From JASMHC01 sp964453855 (lineage in GTDB: Bacteria > Pseudomonadota > Alphaproteobacteria > Rhodobacterales > Rhodobacteraceae): a stretch of 64,000 nucleotides of DNA. The notes under the pieces are model-generated. The model was not told where the DNA came from. It worked only from the letters and a program-made list of their open reading frames with translations, and did not search any database. The stretch covers positions 32,556 to 96,555 of the forward strand of contig CAYVRN010000001.1 in NCBI GenBank assembly GCA_964453855.1, written 5' to 3'. Position 1 is the first letter of the stretch. Each line of letters opens with the position of its first letter. Both the position numbers and the translations under genes were made by a program. Below are positions 17,554 to 27,766 of the stretch, piece after piece.

Positions 17554-18171
17554 ATGACGCGCGGTGGGAAAACCGACGGCTCGGGTGAACCAGAGCGGAA
17601 ATGCATCGCCACTGGCGAGGCACAGCCCAAGAACGGGTTGATCCGCTTTGTCGTCGGCCCTGATGCGCAGATCGTGGCTGACATTCTGGGCAAATTGCCC
17701 GGGCGTGGTATCTGGGTCAGTGCCGATCAATCGGCCCTGACGGATGCTGCTAAGAAAGGCGCGTTTGCACGCGCGGCGCGTCAGAAGGTAACGGTGCCTG
17801 AAGGATTGATTCAGGATATCGAGGCACAACTCGCACGTCGGACGGTTGAGCTGATTTCGCTGGCGCGTAAAAGCGGCCATGCCGTGGCTGGCTACGAAAA
17901 AGTCAAGGACTGGCTGGTCAAAGACTATGCGGATGTTTTGATTCAGTCATCGGACGGATCAGAGCGCGGAAAATCAAAACTGAGCACGCCATATGGCGGT
18001 TCATTCATCGGCTGGCTGACCTCGGATGAGCTTGGATTGGCTTTTGGTCGAGAAACTGTGATACATGCGGCGCTTGCCTCTGGTGGACTCACGTCACGTA
18101 TTGTAGAGGAAGCGAAACGTCTTAAGGGCGTACGCGGATATGACGGCGCCAAGGGGCGTCGGAAAGGGTAG
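17554..18171 (+). CDS. ylxR: YlxR-family RNA-binding protein with L7Ae-like domain
   Basis: This protein of about 205 aa has two modules. Residues 1-90 are the YlxR/DUF448 nucleic-acid-binding domain (PERKCIATGE, LIRFVVGPD, LGKLPGRGIWVSAD). Residues about 95-190 resemble a ribosomal L7Ae/YlxQ fold (LISLARKSGHAVAGYEKV). I chose ATG 17554, which gives the usual MTRGGKTDG start; the frame is open to 17494 within the nusA tail, so an earlier GTG start overlapping nusA is possible. It sits between nusA and infB, as is usual in alphaproteobacteria. Confidence 0.88.
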   Translation: MTRGGKTDGSGEPERKCIATGEAQPKNGLIRFVVGPDAQIVADILGKLPGRGIWVSADQSALTDAAKKGAFARAARQKVTVPEGLIQDIEAQLARRTVELISLARKSGHAVAGYEKVKDWLVKDYADVLIQSSDGSERGKSKLSTPYGGSFIGWLTSDELGLAFGRETVIHAALASGGLTSRIVEEAKRLKGVRGYDGAKGRRKG

Positions 18172-20703
18172 ATGAGCTTTATGAGCGATAACGACGGCAA
18201 AAAACCTTTGGGACTGCGCGGTGGACCGCGTGCAGGCAACGTAAAACAGAGCTTCAGCCACGGCCGCACCAAAAGTGTTGTGGTAGAAACCAAGCGTAAG
18301 CGCGTTGTTGTACCAAAGCCAGGTGCAGCGGCACCTGCGGCGCAAGGATCGTCTGCAGCTTCGAAACCTGCAGCTGGCGGTCAGTCAAGACGACCAGCGG
18401 GCATTTCAGACGCCGAGATGGAGCGCCGGATGAAGGCACTTCAGGCGGCGAAAGCGCGTGAAGTGGAAGAAGCTGCCCAGCGTGAGGCCGACGAAAAGGC
18501 GCGCGCCGAAGAGCGTGAGCGCCGCCGCGCCGAGCAAGAGGCCAAAGAGGCCGAACAGCGCGAGATCGAAGAAGCTGCGAAGCGCAAAGTCGAAGAGGAA
18601 GAGCGTTCCAAGCGTGAGGCCGAGGATGCTGCGAAGCGCAAGGCTGCTGAAGAAGCAGCAGCGAAAGCATCCCCCAAAGCTGATCCTGCTCGCGAAGCGC
18701 CGCGTGGTGGTGGCAAGCCTGCTGCGACACCGGCTGCTGCGGCTCCGCGCAAGAAAGAGCGTGAGGACGAGCGTGCGCGCGGCAAAGGTCGTGATGATGG
18801 CCGACGTTCTGGCAAGCTGACTCTGAACCAGGCGCTGTCTGGTGGTGAAGGTGGCCGTCAGAAATCAATGGCTGCGATGAAGCGTAAGCAAGAGCGTATG
18901 CGCCAAAAAGCCATGGGGTCTGCAGAGCCGCGTGAAAAGGTTATCCGCGAAGTTCAGCTTCCCGAGGCAATCATGGTTGGCGAACTGGCCAACCGTATGG
19001 CCGAGCGCGTTGCCGACGTTGTGAAAGAGCTCATGAAAATGGGCATGATGGTTACTCAGAACCAGACCATCGATGCCGATACAGCGGAACTGATCATCGA
19101 AGAGTTTGGCCACAAGGTTGTGCGTGTTTCTGACTCGGATGTTGAAGACGTTATTCAGCAGGTCGAAGAAAAGGACGAGGATCTGAAAGCCCGTCCGCCG
19201 GTCATTACCATTATGGGTCACGTTGACCACGGTAAGACCTCGCTTCTGGATGCGATCCGCAACACGCAGGTCACGGCTGGCGAGGCAGGCGGTATTACGC
19301 AGCACATCGGTGCGTATCAGGTTGAAACCAAGGATGGCGCCATTCTGTCGTTCCTGGATACACCGGGTCACGCGGCGTTTACATCTATGCGTTCGCGCGG
19401 TGCACAGGTGACGGACATCGTTATTCTGGTCGTTGCCGCCGATGACTCGGTCATGCCGCAGACCATCGAGGCGATCAACCACGCGAAGGCGGCAGAAGTG
19501 CCGATGATCGTGGCGATTAACAAATGCGATAAACCTGCCGCTGATGCGAACAAAGTGCGCGCCGAGTTGCTGCAGCACGAAGTCATCGTTGAACAGATGT
19601 CGGGTGAAGTTCAGGACGTTGAGGTTTCGGCTGTCACCGGCCAAGGCTTGGACGAACTGCTTGAAGCGATTGCGCTGCAGGCCGAAATTCTTGAACTGAA
19701 AGCAAACCCCGATCGTGCCGCTCAGGGTGCAGTGATCGAAGCACAGCTTGACGTAGGTCGCGGTCCTGTGGCCACCGTTCTGGTTCAGACCGGTACGCTG
19801 CGTCAGGGCGATATCTTTGTTGTGGGTGAGCAGTACGGTAAGGTCCGTGCGCTGATCAACGACAAGGGCGAGCGCGTAAAAGAGGCCGGTCCTTCGGTAC
19901 CGGTCGAGGTTCTGGGTCTGAATGGCACTCCGGAAGCCGGTGATGTTCTAAACGTGACAGAAACCGAAGCGCAGGCGCGTGAGATTGCAGAATACCGTGC
20001 GAATCTGGCGAAAGAAAAGCGTGCAGCTGCGGGTGCAGCTACCACGTTGGAACAGCTAATGCAGAAGGCCAAGGATGACGAAAACCTCACCGAGATGCCT
20101 ATTCTGGTAAAAGCAGATGTTCAGGGTTCGGCGGAAGCGATCGTTCAGGCGATGGAAAAGATCGGCAACAACGAAGTGCGCGTACGTGTTTTGCACTCGG
20201 GCGTTGGTGCGATCACCGAAACCGATATCGGTCTGGCAGAAGCCTCTGGGGCGCCTGTAATGGGCTTTAACGTTCGTGCAAATGCCTCTGCGCGTAACTC
20301 GGCCAACCAGAAAGGCGTTGAGATTCGCTATTACAGCGTGATCTACGATCTGGTGGATGACGTGAAAGCGGCGGCCTCGGGTCTGTTGTCTGCAGAAATC
20401 CGCGAGAAATTCATCGGCTACGCCAAGATCAAAGAAGTCTTCAAGGTTTCTGGCATCGGCAAAGTCGCTGGCTGTCTGGTGACCGAAGGTGTTGCCCGCC
20501 GTTCGGCAGGTGTGCGCCTTCTGCGTGATGATGTTGTGATTCACGAAGGCACGCTGAAAACGCTGAAGCGCTTCAAGGATGAAGTGGCCGAGGTGCAGTC
20601 TGGTCAGGAGTGCGGTATGGCGTTCGAGAATTACGACGATATCCGTCCGAATGACGTGATCGAAATCTTCGAGCGTGAAGAAGTCGAGCGTACGCTGGAT
20701 TGA
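18172..20703 (+). CDS. infB: Translation initiation factor IF-2
   Basis: This 843-aa GTPase delivers initiator tRNA to the 30S subunit. A long alternating Lys/Arg/Glu/Ala-rich N-terminal region (about 80-240) precedes the IF2-N motif and the G domain. P-loop GHVDHGKT is at 349-356, followed by DTPGHAAF and NKCDKP. Domains II, III and the C-terminal fMet-tRNA-binding domain follow. ATG 18172 immediately follows the ylxR stop and has GGAAAGGG at the right distance. ATG 18181, giving MSDNDGKKPLGLRGG, is the alternative. Confidence 0.96.
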   Translation: MSFMSDNDGKKPLGLRGGPRAGNVKQSFSHGRTKSVVVETKRKRVVVPKPGAAAPAAQGSSAASKPAAGGQSRRPAGISDAEMERRMKALQAAKAREVEEAAQREADEKARAEERERRRAEQEAKEAEQREIEEAAKRKVEEEERSKREAEDAAKRKAAEEAAAKASPKADPAREAPRGGGKPAATPAAAAPRKKEREDERARGKGRDDGRRSGKLTLNQALSGGEGGRQKSMAAMKRKQERMRQKAMGSAEPREKVIREVQLPEAIMVGELANRMAERVADVVKELMKMGMMVTQNQTIDADTAELIIEEFGHKVVRVSDSDVEDVIQQVEEKDEDLKARPPVITIMGHVDHGKTSLLDAIRNTQVTAGEAGGITQHIGAYQVETKDGAILSFLDTPGHAAFTSMRSRGAQVTDIVILVVAADDSVMPQTIEAINHAKAAEVPMIVAINKCDKPAADANKVRAELLQHEVIVEQMSGEVQDVEVSAVTGQGLDELLEAIALQAEILELKANPDRAAQGAVIEAQLDVGRGPVATVLVQTGTLRQGDIFVVGEQYGKVRALINDKGERVKEAGPSVPVEVLGLNGTPEAGDVLNVTETEAQAREIAEYRANLAKEKRAAAGAATTLEQLMQKAKDDENLTEMPILVKADVQGSAEAIVQAMEKIGNNEVRVRVLHSGVGAITETDIGLAEASGAPVMGFNVRANASARNSANQKGVEIRYYSVIYDLVDDVKAAASGLLSAEIREKFIGYAKIKEVFKVSGIGKVAGCLVTEGVARRSAGVRLLRDDVVIHEGTLKTLKRFKDEVAEVQSGQECGMAFENYDDIRPNDVIEIFEREEVERTLD

Positions 20704-20725
20704 TCCAAGACATTGAGAACAAAAC

Positions 20726-20757
20726 AAAAAAGGGCGCTGAAAATAGCGCCCTTTTTT
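20726..20757 (+). terminator. Rho-independent terminator of rimP-nusA-infB
   Basis: AAAAAAGGGCGCT and AGCGCCCTTTTTT form a 13-bp perfect stem with a 6-base loop and a terminal T-run, 22 bp after the infB stop. The A-rich left arm allows bidirectional function, serving the minus-strand small ORF as well. Confidence 0.93.
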
Positions 20758-20803
20758 ATTGCAATGGAGAGTGTGAGTGGTGGATTAGCCTCCAGAGCTA
20801 AAC

Positions 20804-20929
20804 TTATGTGACCGGCAATCCTACATAGATGCGGTCGCCGATGCGAACAGCCATTTTGCCGTTTTCCAAGGTCCGCACGAGGACACCCTGAACCAGCACG
20901 CGGCTACCTGTGATAATTGTCTTGAGCAT
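20804..20929 (-). CDS. Small hypothetical protein, 41 aa
   Basis: This is a short minus-strand frame running ATG 20929 to TAA 20804. The predicted product starts MLKTIITGSRVLVQG, continues with a second strand-like segment (GVLVRTLENGKMAVRIGD) and ends YVGLPVT. Alternating hydrophobic and polar residues suggest a small beta-barrel-like fold. Codon use is GC-rich at third positions like the neighbours, and the frame fills the gap between infB and mutT. I do not recognise a family. The upstream ribosome site is weak. Confidence 0.5.
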   Translation of the reverse strand: MLKTIITGSRVLVQGVLVRTLENGKMAVRIGDRIYVGLPVT

Positions 20930-21049
20930 TTGAAACTCGGAAAAACTTTACAGTCTCAATTTAGAGCGTGGATTTGTTCGTTCACGGAAAAAATGCAGCA
21001 TATAGCCTTAATGGGCCGTTAATGTACCCAAACGTATGTGTCGAAAACT

Positions 21050-21454
21050 TTACAACCACTCACGTAGAATTGGAATCAAGGGTACATCCGCTGGTGGCAT
21101 AGGGTAATCCCGCAGATGATTTGGGCGCACCCATTTAAGCGTTTGGCCTTCTTTTGCTTGGGGAATGCCTTCCCATTTGCGGCAGGCGAAAAGGGGCATC
21201 AAAAGGTGAAAATCTTCGTAGCTGTGGCTGGCGAAGGTCAGCGGGGCCAGGCAGCTGGACCAGGTATTGATACCCAGTTCCTCTTCAAGTTCCCGAATCA
21301 ACGCATGTTCAGGGGTTTCTCCGGCTTCCACCTTGCCTCCGGGAAATTCCCATAGGCCCGCCATGGATTTTCCTTCGGGACGTTGGGCCAGAAGGATGCG
21401 GCCGTCTTTATCAATCAGTGCGACAGCGGAAACCAGAACAACTTTTTTTGACAT
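21050..21454 (-). CDS. mutT: MutT-type NUDIX pyrophosphohydrolase (8-oxo-dGTP diphosphatase)
   Basis: This 134-aa protein hydrolyses oxidised nucleoside triphosphates such as 8-oxo-dGTP to prevent mutation. The NUDIX box GGKVEAGETPEHALIRELEE begins near residue 38. LLAQRPEGKSMAGLWEFPG is the usual MutT strand preceding it, and LKWVRPNHLRDYPMPPAD the C-terminal part. The ATG overlaps the argJ stop (TAATG), so it is translationally coupled to argJ. Confidence 0.9.
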   Translation of the reverse strand: MSKKVVLVSAVALIDKDGRILLAQRPEGKSMAGLWEFPGGKVEAGETPEHALIRELEEELGINTWSSCLAPLTFASHSYEDFHLLMPLFACRKWEGIPQAKEGQTLKWVRPNHLRDYPMPPADVPLIPILREWL

Positions 21455-22677
21455 TACGAGCGATAATCCGCGTTGATGGCGATGTATTGGTGGGTCAAAT
21501 CGCAGGTCCAGACGGTGGCCGTGCCGCCGCCCAAGCCCAGATCAACACCGATTTTCAGGTCTTGCTGTTTCATATAGGTGGCGCCTTGCTCTTCGCTGTA
21601 ATCAGGCGAGACCCAGCCCTTTTCTGCAACAAGGATATCGCCGAACCTGATAGACAGTAGATCACGATCCGCTGCCGCGCCCGATTTACCGATAGCCATG
21701 ACGACACGCCCCCAGTTCGGGTCTTCGCCGGCGATAGCGGTTTTGATCAAAGGTGAGTTTGCAATGGCCAGTGCGTGCGTGCGAGCGTCAGCATTACTGG
21801 CAGCGCCGGTCACTTCGACCTCGACGAATTTGGTGGCTCCTTCACCGTCGCGGACAACTTGGTGGGCCAGATCCAGCATGACCTTGTGCAATGCGTTGCG
21901 GAAATCGTCGTTGCCTGTCACATCCGCGCCCGACGCTCCGGTTGCCGCCAGAAGCAGCGTGTCCGAGGTTGAAGTGTCGCTATCAACAGTAATGTTGTTA
22001 AAGGTGACGTCCGTCAGTGCCGACAGCATCGCCTGTAAATCCGCTCGTGCGATTTTAGCGTCGGTGAAAATGTAGACCAGCATCGTGGCCATATCCGGTG
22101 CGATCATGCCCGAGCCTTTGGCGATACCTGCGATTTTGACTGGCTTACCATTCACCTGAATTTCAGCGGCTGACCCTTTGGGAAAGGTGTCCGTTGTCAT
22201 AATCGCATCAGCGGCCATTTGGATGGCACTGTCGCTAAGATTGGCATTCAACTCGTCGATTTTTGCGATGATGCGGTCGTGGGGCAAACGCTCGCCAATC
22301 ACGCCCGTCGAGCTTGTGAATACGCGGTCGGCGGTTAGGCCGGTGACGCTGGCCACAGCGTCGCAAATCGCGGCAACAGACCCTTCACCGGCGCGGCCGG
22401 TGAAGGCGTTTGAGTTGCCCGAGTTCACGACAATGGCCGCGCCTGTGCTGCGGTCTTTGCCGATTTTCGTCTGACAATCCAATACGTTGGCTGATCGCGT
22501 AGCGGAGCGGGTAAAAACCCCCGCCAGAGTGGTGCCGGGATCCAAGAGCGCCAGCATCACATCCTTACGGTTGCTGTATTTCACCCCGGCTTCGGCGGCG
22601 GCAAAACGGACGCCTTTGATAACCGGAAGATCAGGGAAGCTGGCGGGTGCCAGAGGCGAGACAGGCAGTTTAGCCAT
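21454..22677 (-). CDS. argJ: Bifunctional glutamate N-acetyltransferase/amino-acid acetyltransferase
   Basis: This 407-aa protein runs the cyclic arginine pathway. It transfers acetyl from N-acetylornithine to glutamate and may also use acetyl-CoA. The self-cleavage motif is ATML (in PDMATMLVYIFTDA, about residue 188), where Thr becomes the nucleophile of the beta chain. Supporting motifs are NSGNSNAFTGRAG near 106 and TSSTGVIGE near 142. It sits 3 bp behind the PPIase gene and is coupled to mutT. The length is typical. Confidence 0.94.
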   Translation of the reverse strand: MAKLPVSPLAPASFPDLPVIKGVRFAAAEAGVKYSNRKDVMLALLDPGTTLAGVFTRSATRSANVLDCQTKIGKDRSTGAAIVVNSGNSNAFTGRAGEGSVAAICDAVASVTGLTADRVFTSSTGVIGERLPHDRIIAKIDELNANLSDSAIQMAADAIMTTDTFPKGSAAEIQVNGKPVKIAGIAKGSGMIAPDMATMLVYIFTDAKIARADLQAMLSALTDVTFNNITVDSDTSTSDTLLLAATGASGADVTGNDDFRNALHKVMLDLAHQVVRDGEGATKFVEVEVTGAASNADARTHALAIANSPLIKTAIAGEDPNWGRVVMAIGKSGAAADRDLLSIRFGDILVAEKGWVSPDYSEEQGATYMKQQDLKIGVDLGLGGGTATVWTCDLTHQYIAINADYRS

Positions 22678-22680
22678 GGA

Positions 22681-23532
22681 TTATTGCTCCATCAGGGACT
22701 GATCGCGAAGAATCGACGGATCGATTCCTTCTGTCGGCATACGCTCAATGTTGGCAGTTTCAAGCAATTCTGCGACACGGGCTTCTATTGCTTGTTGGCC
22801 AAGCTCATCCGCGATTTGGCCGCGCACTTCTGCAAGCGCGGGTGCCTCGATCTGGCGGGTCTCGTTTAGGCGGATCAGGTGCCAGCCAAATTGAGTTTGG
22901 ACAGGCCCTGCTAAAGTGCCCACTTCCATGGCCGCAACGGCTTCGTCGAAGGGTTGCACCATGGCTCCGCGCTCGAACCAGCCCAGCTGACCGCCGCTGG
23001 GACCGGATGGACCGGTTGAGTGCTCTTGTGCTGCCGTAGCAAAATCGGCGCCTGCTTCAAGCTCGGTCAAGATCGCTTTGGCCTCATCTTCGGTTTCGAC
23101 CAGAATGTGCGAGGCATTATATTCAAGCCCCATATCCTGCCCTGCGTAAATCTCTTGATAGGCCGCTTCGATCATCTCATCAGTGACGGAGGTCTCCATG
23201 AGTTTTGCGATGGCCACCGTTGCCAGAAGCGAGCGCTCTTCATTTTCGACCCCGTATTTGACCGCCGCAGGAGGGGTGCCCTCGAAACTGGCCTTCAAAA
23301 GTTCAAGCCTGACCAGTTGATCCAGCAAGCCGGGGAATAAAATGTCGTCGGGGTATTGCTGGTATTGCGACGGCAATTTTCCGCGTGCGATGATCATGTG
23401 ACCAATCGTGATATCAACACCGTTTACGGTTGCAACGACTGTTTCGGCGCTATTCTCGGCCTTTGCCATCATGGGAAGCGATGCCATTGCGATGGCCATT
23501 CCGAACGTTGCATTGCGCATAAATTTGATCAT
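22681..23532 (-). CDS. Exported parvulin-type peptidyl-prolyl isomerase
   Basis: This protein of 283 aa is a periplasmic foldase of the SurA/PrsA type. I start at ATG 23532, giving MIKFMRNATFGMAIAMASLP and a signal peptide cut near AKA; the upstream extension is hydrophilic and unlikely. A SurA-like N-terminal helical domain precedes the parvulin domain (about 135-230) with ASHILVETEDEAKAIL, GGQLGWFERGAMVQPFDEA and FGWHLIRLNE. It is divergent from secA, which fits a joint role in export. Gene names vary among relatives. Confidence 0.88.
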   Translation of the reverse strand: MIKFMRNATFGMAIAMASLPMMAKAENSAETVVATVNGVDITIGHMIIARGKLPSQYQQYPDDILFPGLLDQLVRLELLKASFEGTPPAAVKYGVENEERSLLATVAIAKLMETSVTDEMIEAAYQEIYAGQDMGLEYNASHILVETEDEAKAILTELEAGADFATAAQEHSTGPSGPSGGQLGWFERGAMVQPFDEAVAAMEVGTLAGPVQTQFGWHLIRLNETRQIEAPALAEVRGQIADELGQQAIEARVAELLETANIERMPTEGIDPSILRDQSLMEQ

Positions 23533-23700
23533 GGGGTTCCTTTGCCTTCCTGCCCTTTTGCCTCGCGACGTTGACACTCTCTGACTGTCCCCTTACATCG
23601 CTTTGAGGCCTGAAAAATTGGTTATCCGGACTATTTGTATTGAGGATACTCCGGACGGGCAACAGGTAGACGACAATCGTTTTGATCACGCGGAGAAAAT

Positions 23701-26406
23701 ATGCTCGGTTTCGGAAATCTCGCCAAAAAGGTGTTCGGTACACCGAACGACCGTAAAATCAAGGCGACCCGCCCGCTGGTTGAAAAAATCAATGCTTTAG
23801 AGCCGGAATTCGAGGCTTTGAGCGATGCTGGGCTGATCGAGAAGACCGAGGAATTCAAAAAGCGTTTCGCCGAAGGAGAGTCTTTGGACAGCCTTCTGCC
23901 GGAAGCGTTTGCCAACTGCCGAGAAGGCGCAAAGAGGGCCTTGGGGCTGCGAGCGTTTGACGTACAGCTGATGGGCGGAATTTTTCTGCATCAAGGCAAC
24001 ATCTCGGAAATGAAAACCGGCGAGGGCAAAACCCTTGTAGCGACATTCCCCGCTTATCTGAACGCCCTGGAAGGGCGCGGTGTTCACATCGTGACGGTGA
24101 ACGATTATCTGGCACGCCGCGACTCGGAATGGATGGGCAAGGTTTATGCGCAACTGGGTATGACCTGTGGTGTTGTATATCCGCAGCAGCCCGATGCCGA
24201 AAAGGCAGCGGCTTATGCATCTGATGTCACCTATGCGACGAACAACGAGCTGGGTTTTGATTATTTGCGCGACAACATGAAAGCCGAGTTGTCTCAAATC
24301 AGTCAAAAAGACCATTGCTTTGCGATCGTGGATGAGGTGGACAGTATTCTGATCGACGAGGCGCGCACGCCACTGATCATTTCAGGCCCTGCCGACGACC
24401 GGTCTGATTTGTACGTCTCCATTGACAAATTTATTCCCGATCTGGCCGAAGATGCCTATACCATCGACGAAAAAACGCGCGGCGTGACCTTTACCGAAGA
24501 AGGCAACGACGCGCTTGAGCAGATCCTGATGACCAATGGCCTGCTACCCGAAGGCCAGTCGTTGTACGATCCGGAAAGCACGACCATCGTGCACCATGTC
24601 AACAACGCCTTGAAAGCGCATAAGCTGTTCACCCGTGACAAGGACTATATCGTTCGCAACAACGAGGTTGTCCTGATCGACGAATTCACAGGCCGTATGA
24701 TGGCAGGTCGTCGCCTGTCGGACGGATTGCATCAGGCGATCGAAGCCAAAGAAGGCTGCCAGATCCAACCCGAAAACGTGACACTGGCCAGTGTGACCTT
24801 CCAAAACTACTTCCGCCTTTACGATAAATTGGCAGGCATGACAGGTACCGCGTTGACCGAGGCCGAGGAATTTGCCGAAATCTACGGGTTGGGCGTTGTC
24901 GAGGTTCCGACAAACCGCGACGTCGCGCGTGTTGACGAGGACGATCAGGTTTATCGTACCGCAAAGGAAAAATACGACGCCGTTGTCGAAGCCATTCGTG
25001 CCGCGCATGAAAAGAAACAGCCGGTTTTGGTGGGGACAACCTCGATTGAAAAGTCCGAGTTCCTATCGCAACTTTTGAATACAGCAGGTATTCCACACAA
25101 CGTTCTGAACGCGCGTCAGCACGAAAAAGAAGCCCAGATTGTGGCCGACGCCGGTAAGCTGGGCGCCGTGACCATCGCCACCAACATGGCGGGCCGCGGT
25201 ACCGACATCAAACTAGGCGGCAACGTCGAGATCAAGGTGATGGAGGCAATTGCCGCCGAACCCGAGGCGAACCCTGACGAAATTCGCGCCCGGATCGAGA
25301 AAGAACACGAGGGCGAAGAGCAGGCTGTTAAAGATGCCGGTGGACTTTATGTGCTTGCGACCGAGCGTCACGAAAGCCGTCGTATCGACAACCAGTTGCG
25401 TGGTCGTTCTGGCCGTCAGGGCGACCCGGGGCGCTCGTCGTTCTTCCTATCTTTGGATGACGACCTGATGCGAATTTTCGGGTCCGAGCGGTTGGACAAA
25501 GTTCTTTCGACGCTGGGTATGAAAGAGGGCGAGGCGATCGTTCACCCTTGGGTCAATAAATCGCTAGAGCGGGCGCAGGCTAAGGTCGAGGGGCGAAACT
25601 TTGATATCCGTAAGCAGCTTCTGAAATTCGACGACGTGATGAATGATCAACGCAAGGTGATCTTCAGCCAACGCCGCGAGATCATGGAAGCCAAGGATCT
25701 GTCCGAGATCGTCCGGGATATGCGCCTTCAGGTGATTGACGACCTTCTGGACGAATTCATGCCGCCGAAAACCTACGCCGACCAGTGGGATACCGAAGGG
25801 CTCTATGCCGCCGTGATCGCCAAACTGGGCGTCGATGTGCCAGTCATGGCCTGGGCCGATGAAGAAGGTGTGGACGACGAAATTATTCAGCAGCGGCTTG
25901 AAGATGCCTCGGACGAGATGATGGCAAAAAAGGCCAGCGCCTTTGGCCCCGAAGCAATGCGCCAGATCGAAAAGCAGATTTTGCTGCAAACCATCGACAC
26001 GAAATGGCGCGAGCACTTGTTGACTCTAGAACATTTGCGCAGCGTTGTCGGCTTCCGTGGCTATGCCCAGCGTGATCCGTTGAATGAGTACAAAAACGAA
26101 GCGTTCCAACTGTTCGAGAATCTTCTGAATACACTTCGCGAGCAAGTGACGACACAATTGGCGCAAATTCGCCCGATGAGCGAAGAAGAACGTCAGGCGC
26201 TTGCGCAGCGATTGGCGCAGCAGCAGGCTATGCTGGCTGCGGCAGCGCAGCAGGGGCAAGCGGCGCACCCCGCACCCGAGGGCGAGGCCCCTGCGGTTGA
26301 GGGCTTTGACGAAAACAATCCGTCCAGCTGGGGCAATCCGGGGCGAAATGATGCGTGCCCCTGTGGATCTGGAAAAAAGTTCAAACATTGCCACGGCAAG
26401 TTTTAA
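23701..26406 (+). CDS. secA: Preprotein translocase ATPase SecA
   Basis: This 901-aa motor drives preproteins through SecYEG. Walker A MKTGEGKT is at 104-111, the DEAD-like motif appears in VDEVDSILIDEARTPLI (about 207-223), and NMAGRGTDIKLGG and LRGRSGRQGDPG belong to the second nucleotide-binding fold. The C-terminus carries the zinc-binding CPCGSGKKFKHCHG that contacts SecB and lipids. The end is intact immediately upstream of the integrase remnant. The gene is divergent from the PPIase gene. Confidence 0.97.
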   Translation: MLGFGNLAKKVFGTPNDRKIKATRPLVEKINALEPEFEALSDAGLIEKTEEFKKRFAEGESLDSLLPEAFANCREGAKRALGLRAFDVQLMGGIFLHQGNISEMKTGEGKTLVATFPAYLNALEGRGVHIVTVNDYLARRDSEWMGKVYAQLGMTCGVVYPQQPDAEKAAAYASDVTYATNNELGFDYLRDNMKAELSQISQKDHCFAIVDEVDSILIDEARTPLIISGPADDRSDLYVSIDKFIPDLAEDAYTIDEKTRGVTFTEEGNDALEQILMTNGLLPEGQSLYDPESTTIVHHVNNALKAHKLFTRDKDYIVRNNEVVLIDEFTGRMMAGRRLSDGLHQAIEAKEGCQIQPENVTLASVTFQNYFRLYDKLAGMTGTALTEAEEFAEIYGLGVVEVPTNRDVARVDEDDQVYRTAKEKYDAVVEAIRAAHEKKQPVLVGTTSIEKSEFLSQLLNTAGIPHNVLNARQHEKEAQIVADAGKLGAVTIATNMAGRGTDIKLGGNVEIKVMEAIAAEPEANPDEIRARIEKEHEGEEQAVKDAGGLYVLATERHESRRIDNQLRGRSGRQGDPGRSSFFLSLDDDLMRIFGSERLDKVLSTLGMKEGEAIVHPWVNKSLERAQAKVEGRNFDIRKQLLKFDDVMNDQRKVIFSQRREIMEAKDLSEIVRDMRLQVIDDLLDEFMPPKTYADQWDTEGLYAAVIAKLGVDVPVMAWADEEGVDDEIIQQRLEDASDEMMAKKASAFGPEAMRQIEKQILLQTIDTKWREHLLTLEHLRSVVGFRGYAQRDPLNEYKNEAFQLFENLLNTLREQVTTQLAQIRPMSEEERQALAQRLAQQQAMLAAAAQQGQAAHPAPEGEAPAVEGFDENNPSSWGNPGRNDACPCGSGKKFKHCHGKF

Positions 26407-26475
26407 AGCTTTTTAAAAACAGTTACTTATTGATATTTACTAAGCGAAAAAATGTTATACACTTGTTAGGTAAAA

Positions 26476-27766
26476 GTGGTTTTAGACGGTGGTGTTAGGC
26501 ATTTGTCAGACAAAGAAACGGCGGAATATGCTGAAAAGCTGAAAGACGGTAAGGTGCTGTTGACTACACGCAACGGCATCTTCCAAGCTCGTTTTTACGC
26601 TGGCAATCGCCGTTACATCTACAAATCACTTAAGACACGAGACTTAGAAGTAGCACTTGAACGTGCTGTACGTACTACGAGCTTGAGTTCTGCAAAGAAC
26701 AAATTCTACCAACGCAGCAGAAACGCTTTTCTGACGTAATCAACGAGTATGTGCGTATGCGTGAAGCACAGCACTTACGTGGTGATTACAAGCGAGGAAA
26801 GAATGCTAGGGGGCAACAAACAAGCCCCTTTATGCTGCGTCAGATACAGCGTGTGAGTAAGTTCTGGCACGAATACTGTGGTACGAAGACAGTTGAAAAA
26901 ATAGACGACGCTGTGCTGAAGGACTACGTTGAGTGGCGACGTGATTACTATGCTCGTATGCCAAAAGACGAAATACCTCGTAATGCCAAACTAAATCCCG
27001 CAGATAAAACGCTTGAGTGGGAAACAACCTTCGCACTGACGCTGCTGAAGTACGCACACGAACGTGGCTATAGAGGCAACAAGCCGCTTCCCAAGTTCCG
27101 TTACAAAGCACAGCGTAATCGTACTCGTCCGCCATTTACTGCTGAAGAATATCGCAGACTATACGTAGGGATGCGGCGCTGGATACGTGACACAGACAAC
27201 ACTCGTTGGCGTTACACACGTGAACTGCTCAGAGACTATGTGCTGTTATTAGCGAATAGTGGCTTGCGTATAGGCGAAGGAAATGGATTGCGCTTGGGCG
27301 ATTTAGTGAAGTTTAAAGACGAGAACGACAGAGAACTGTACGGCTTTAACGTTGACGGTAAGACGGGCAAACGCTTCGTCGTCATACGCTCTAACGCCAA
27401 TCGTTATGTTGACAGAACGATTGAACGTAACAGAGTCGTTGGCAAGCTGAGTGGCAGCGTATCGCTGAGGAGCGTGGCGAGGCAGTGAACGACTATCTGT
27501 TTAAGATGGCAGATGGTGCGCCAATAATCTCACTCATAGACCAATTTAACACACTGTTAGAGCGTGAAGGTTTGACGCACAGTGCTGACGGCGAAAAGTA
27601 TTCGCTCTACAGTCTGCGGCATTTTTACGCAGTCCATATGCTACGTAAGGGGCGTGTGAATGTGTTTGATATCGCACGAAATATGGGCACAAGCGTACAG
27701 ATTATTGAGAGCTACTACGGCAAACACGCAACGAGCAGAGTGTTGGCTACGAGGCTTGGTAGCTGA
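26476..27766 (+). pseudogene. Tyrosine recombinase/phage-type integrase, two frameshifts
   Basis: Three frames together encode one integrase of about 430 aa. The first frame holds an N-terminal arm-type domain (RNGIFQARFYAGNRRYIYKS), the second the core-binding domain and first catalytic arginine (NSGLRIGEGNGLRLGDL), and the third LRHFYAVHMLRKG and the nucleophile tyrosine in IIESYYGKH. One base is missing near 26675 (AC/TACGAG) and another near 27448 (CT/GAGTGG). Codon use is AT-richer than in secA. It sits 70 bp after secA with no tRNA and no other phage genes, so it looks like a decayed or misread mobile-element remnant. Confidence 0.82.
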
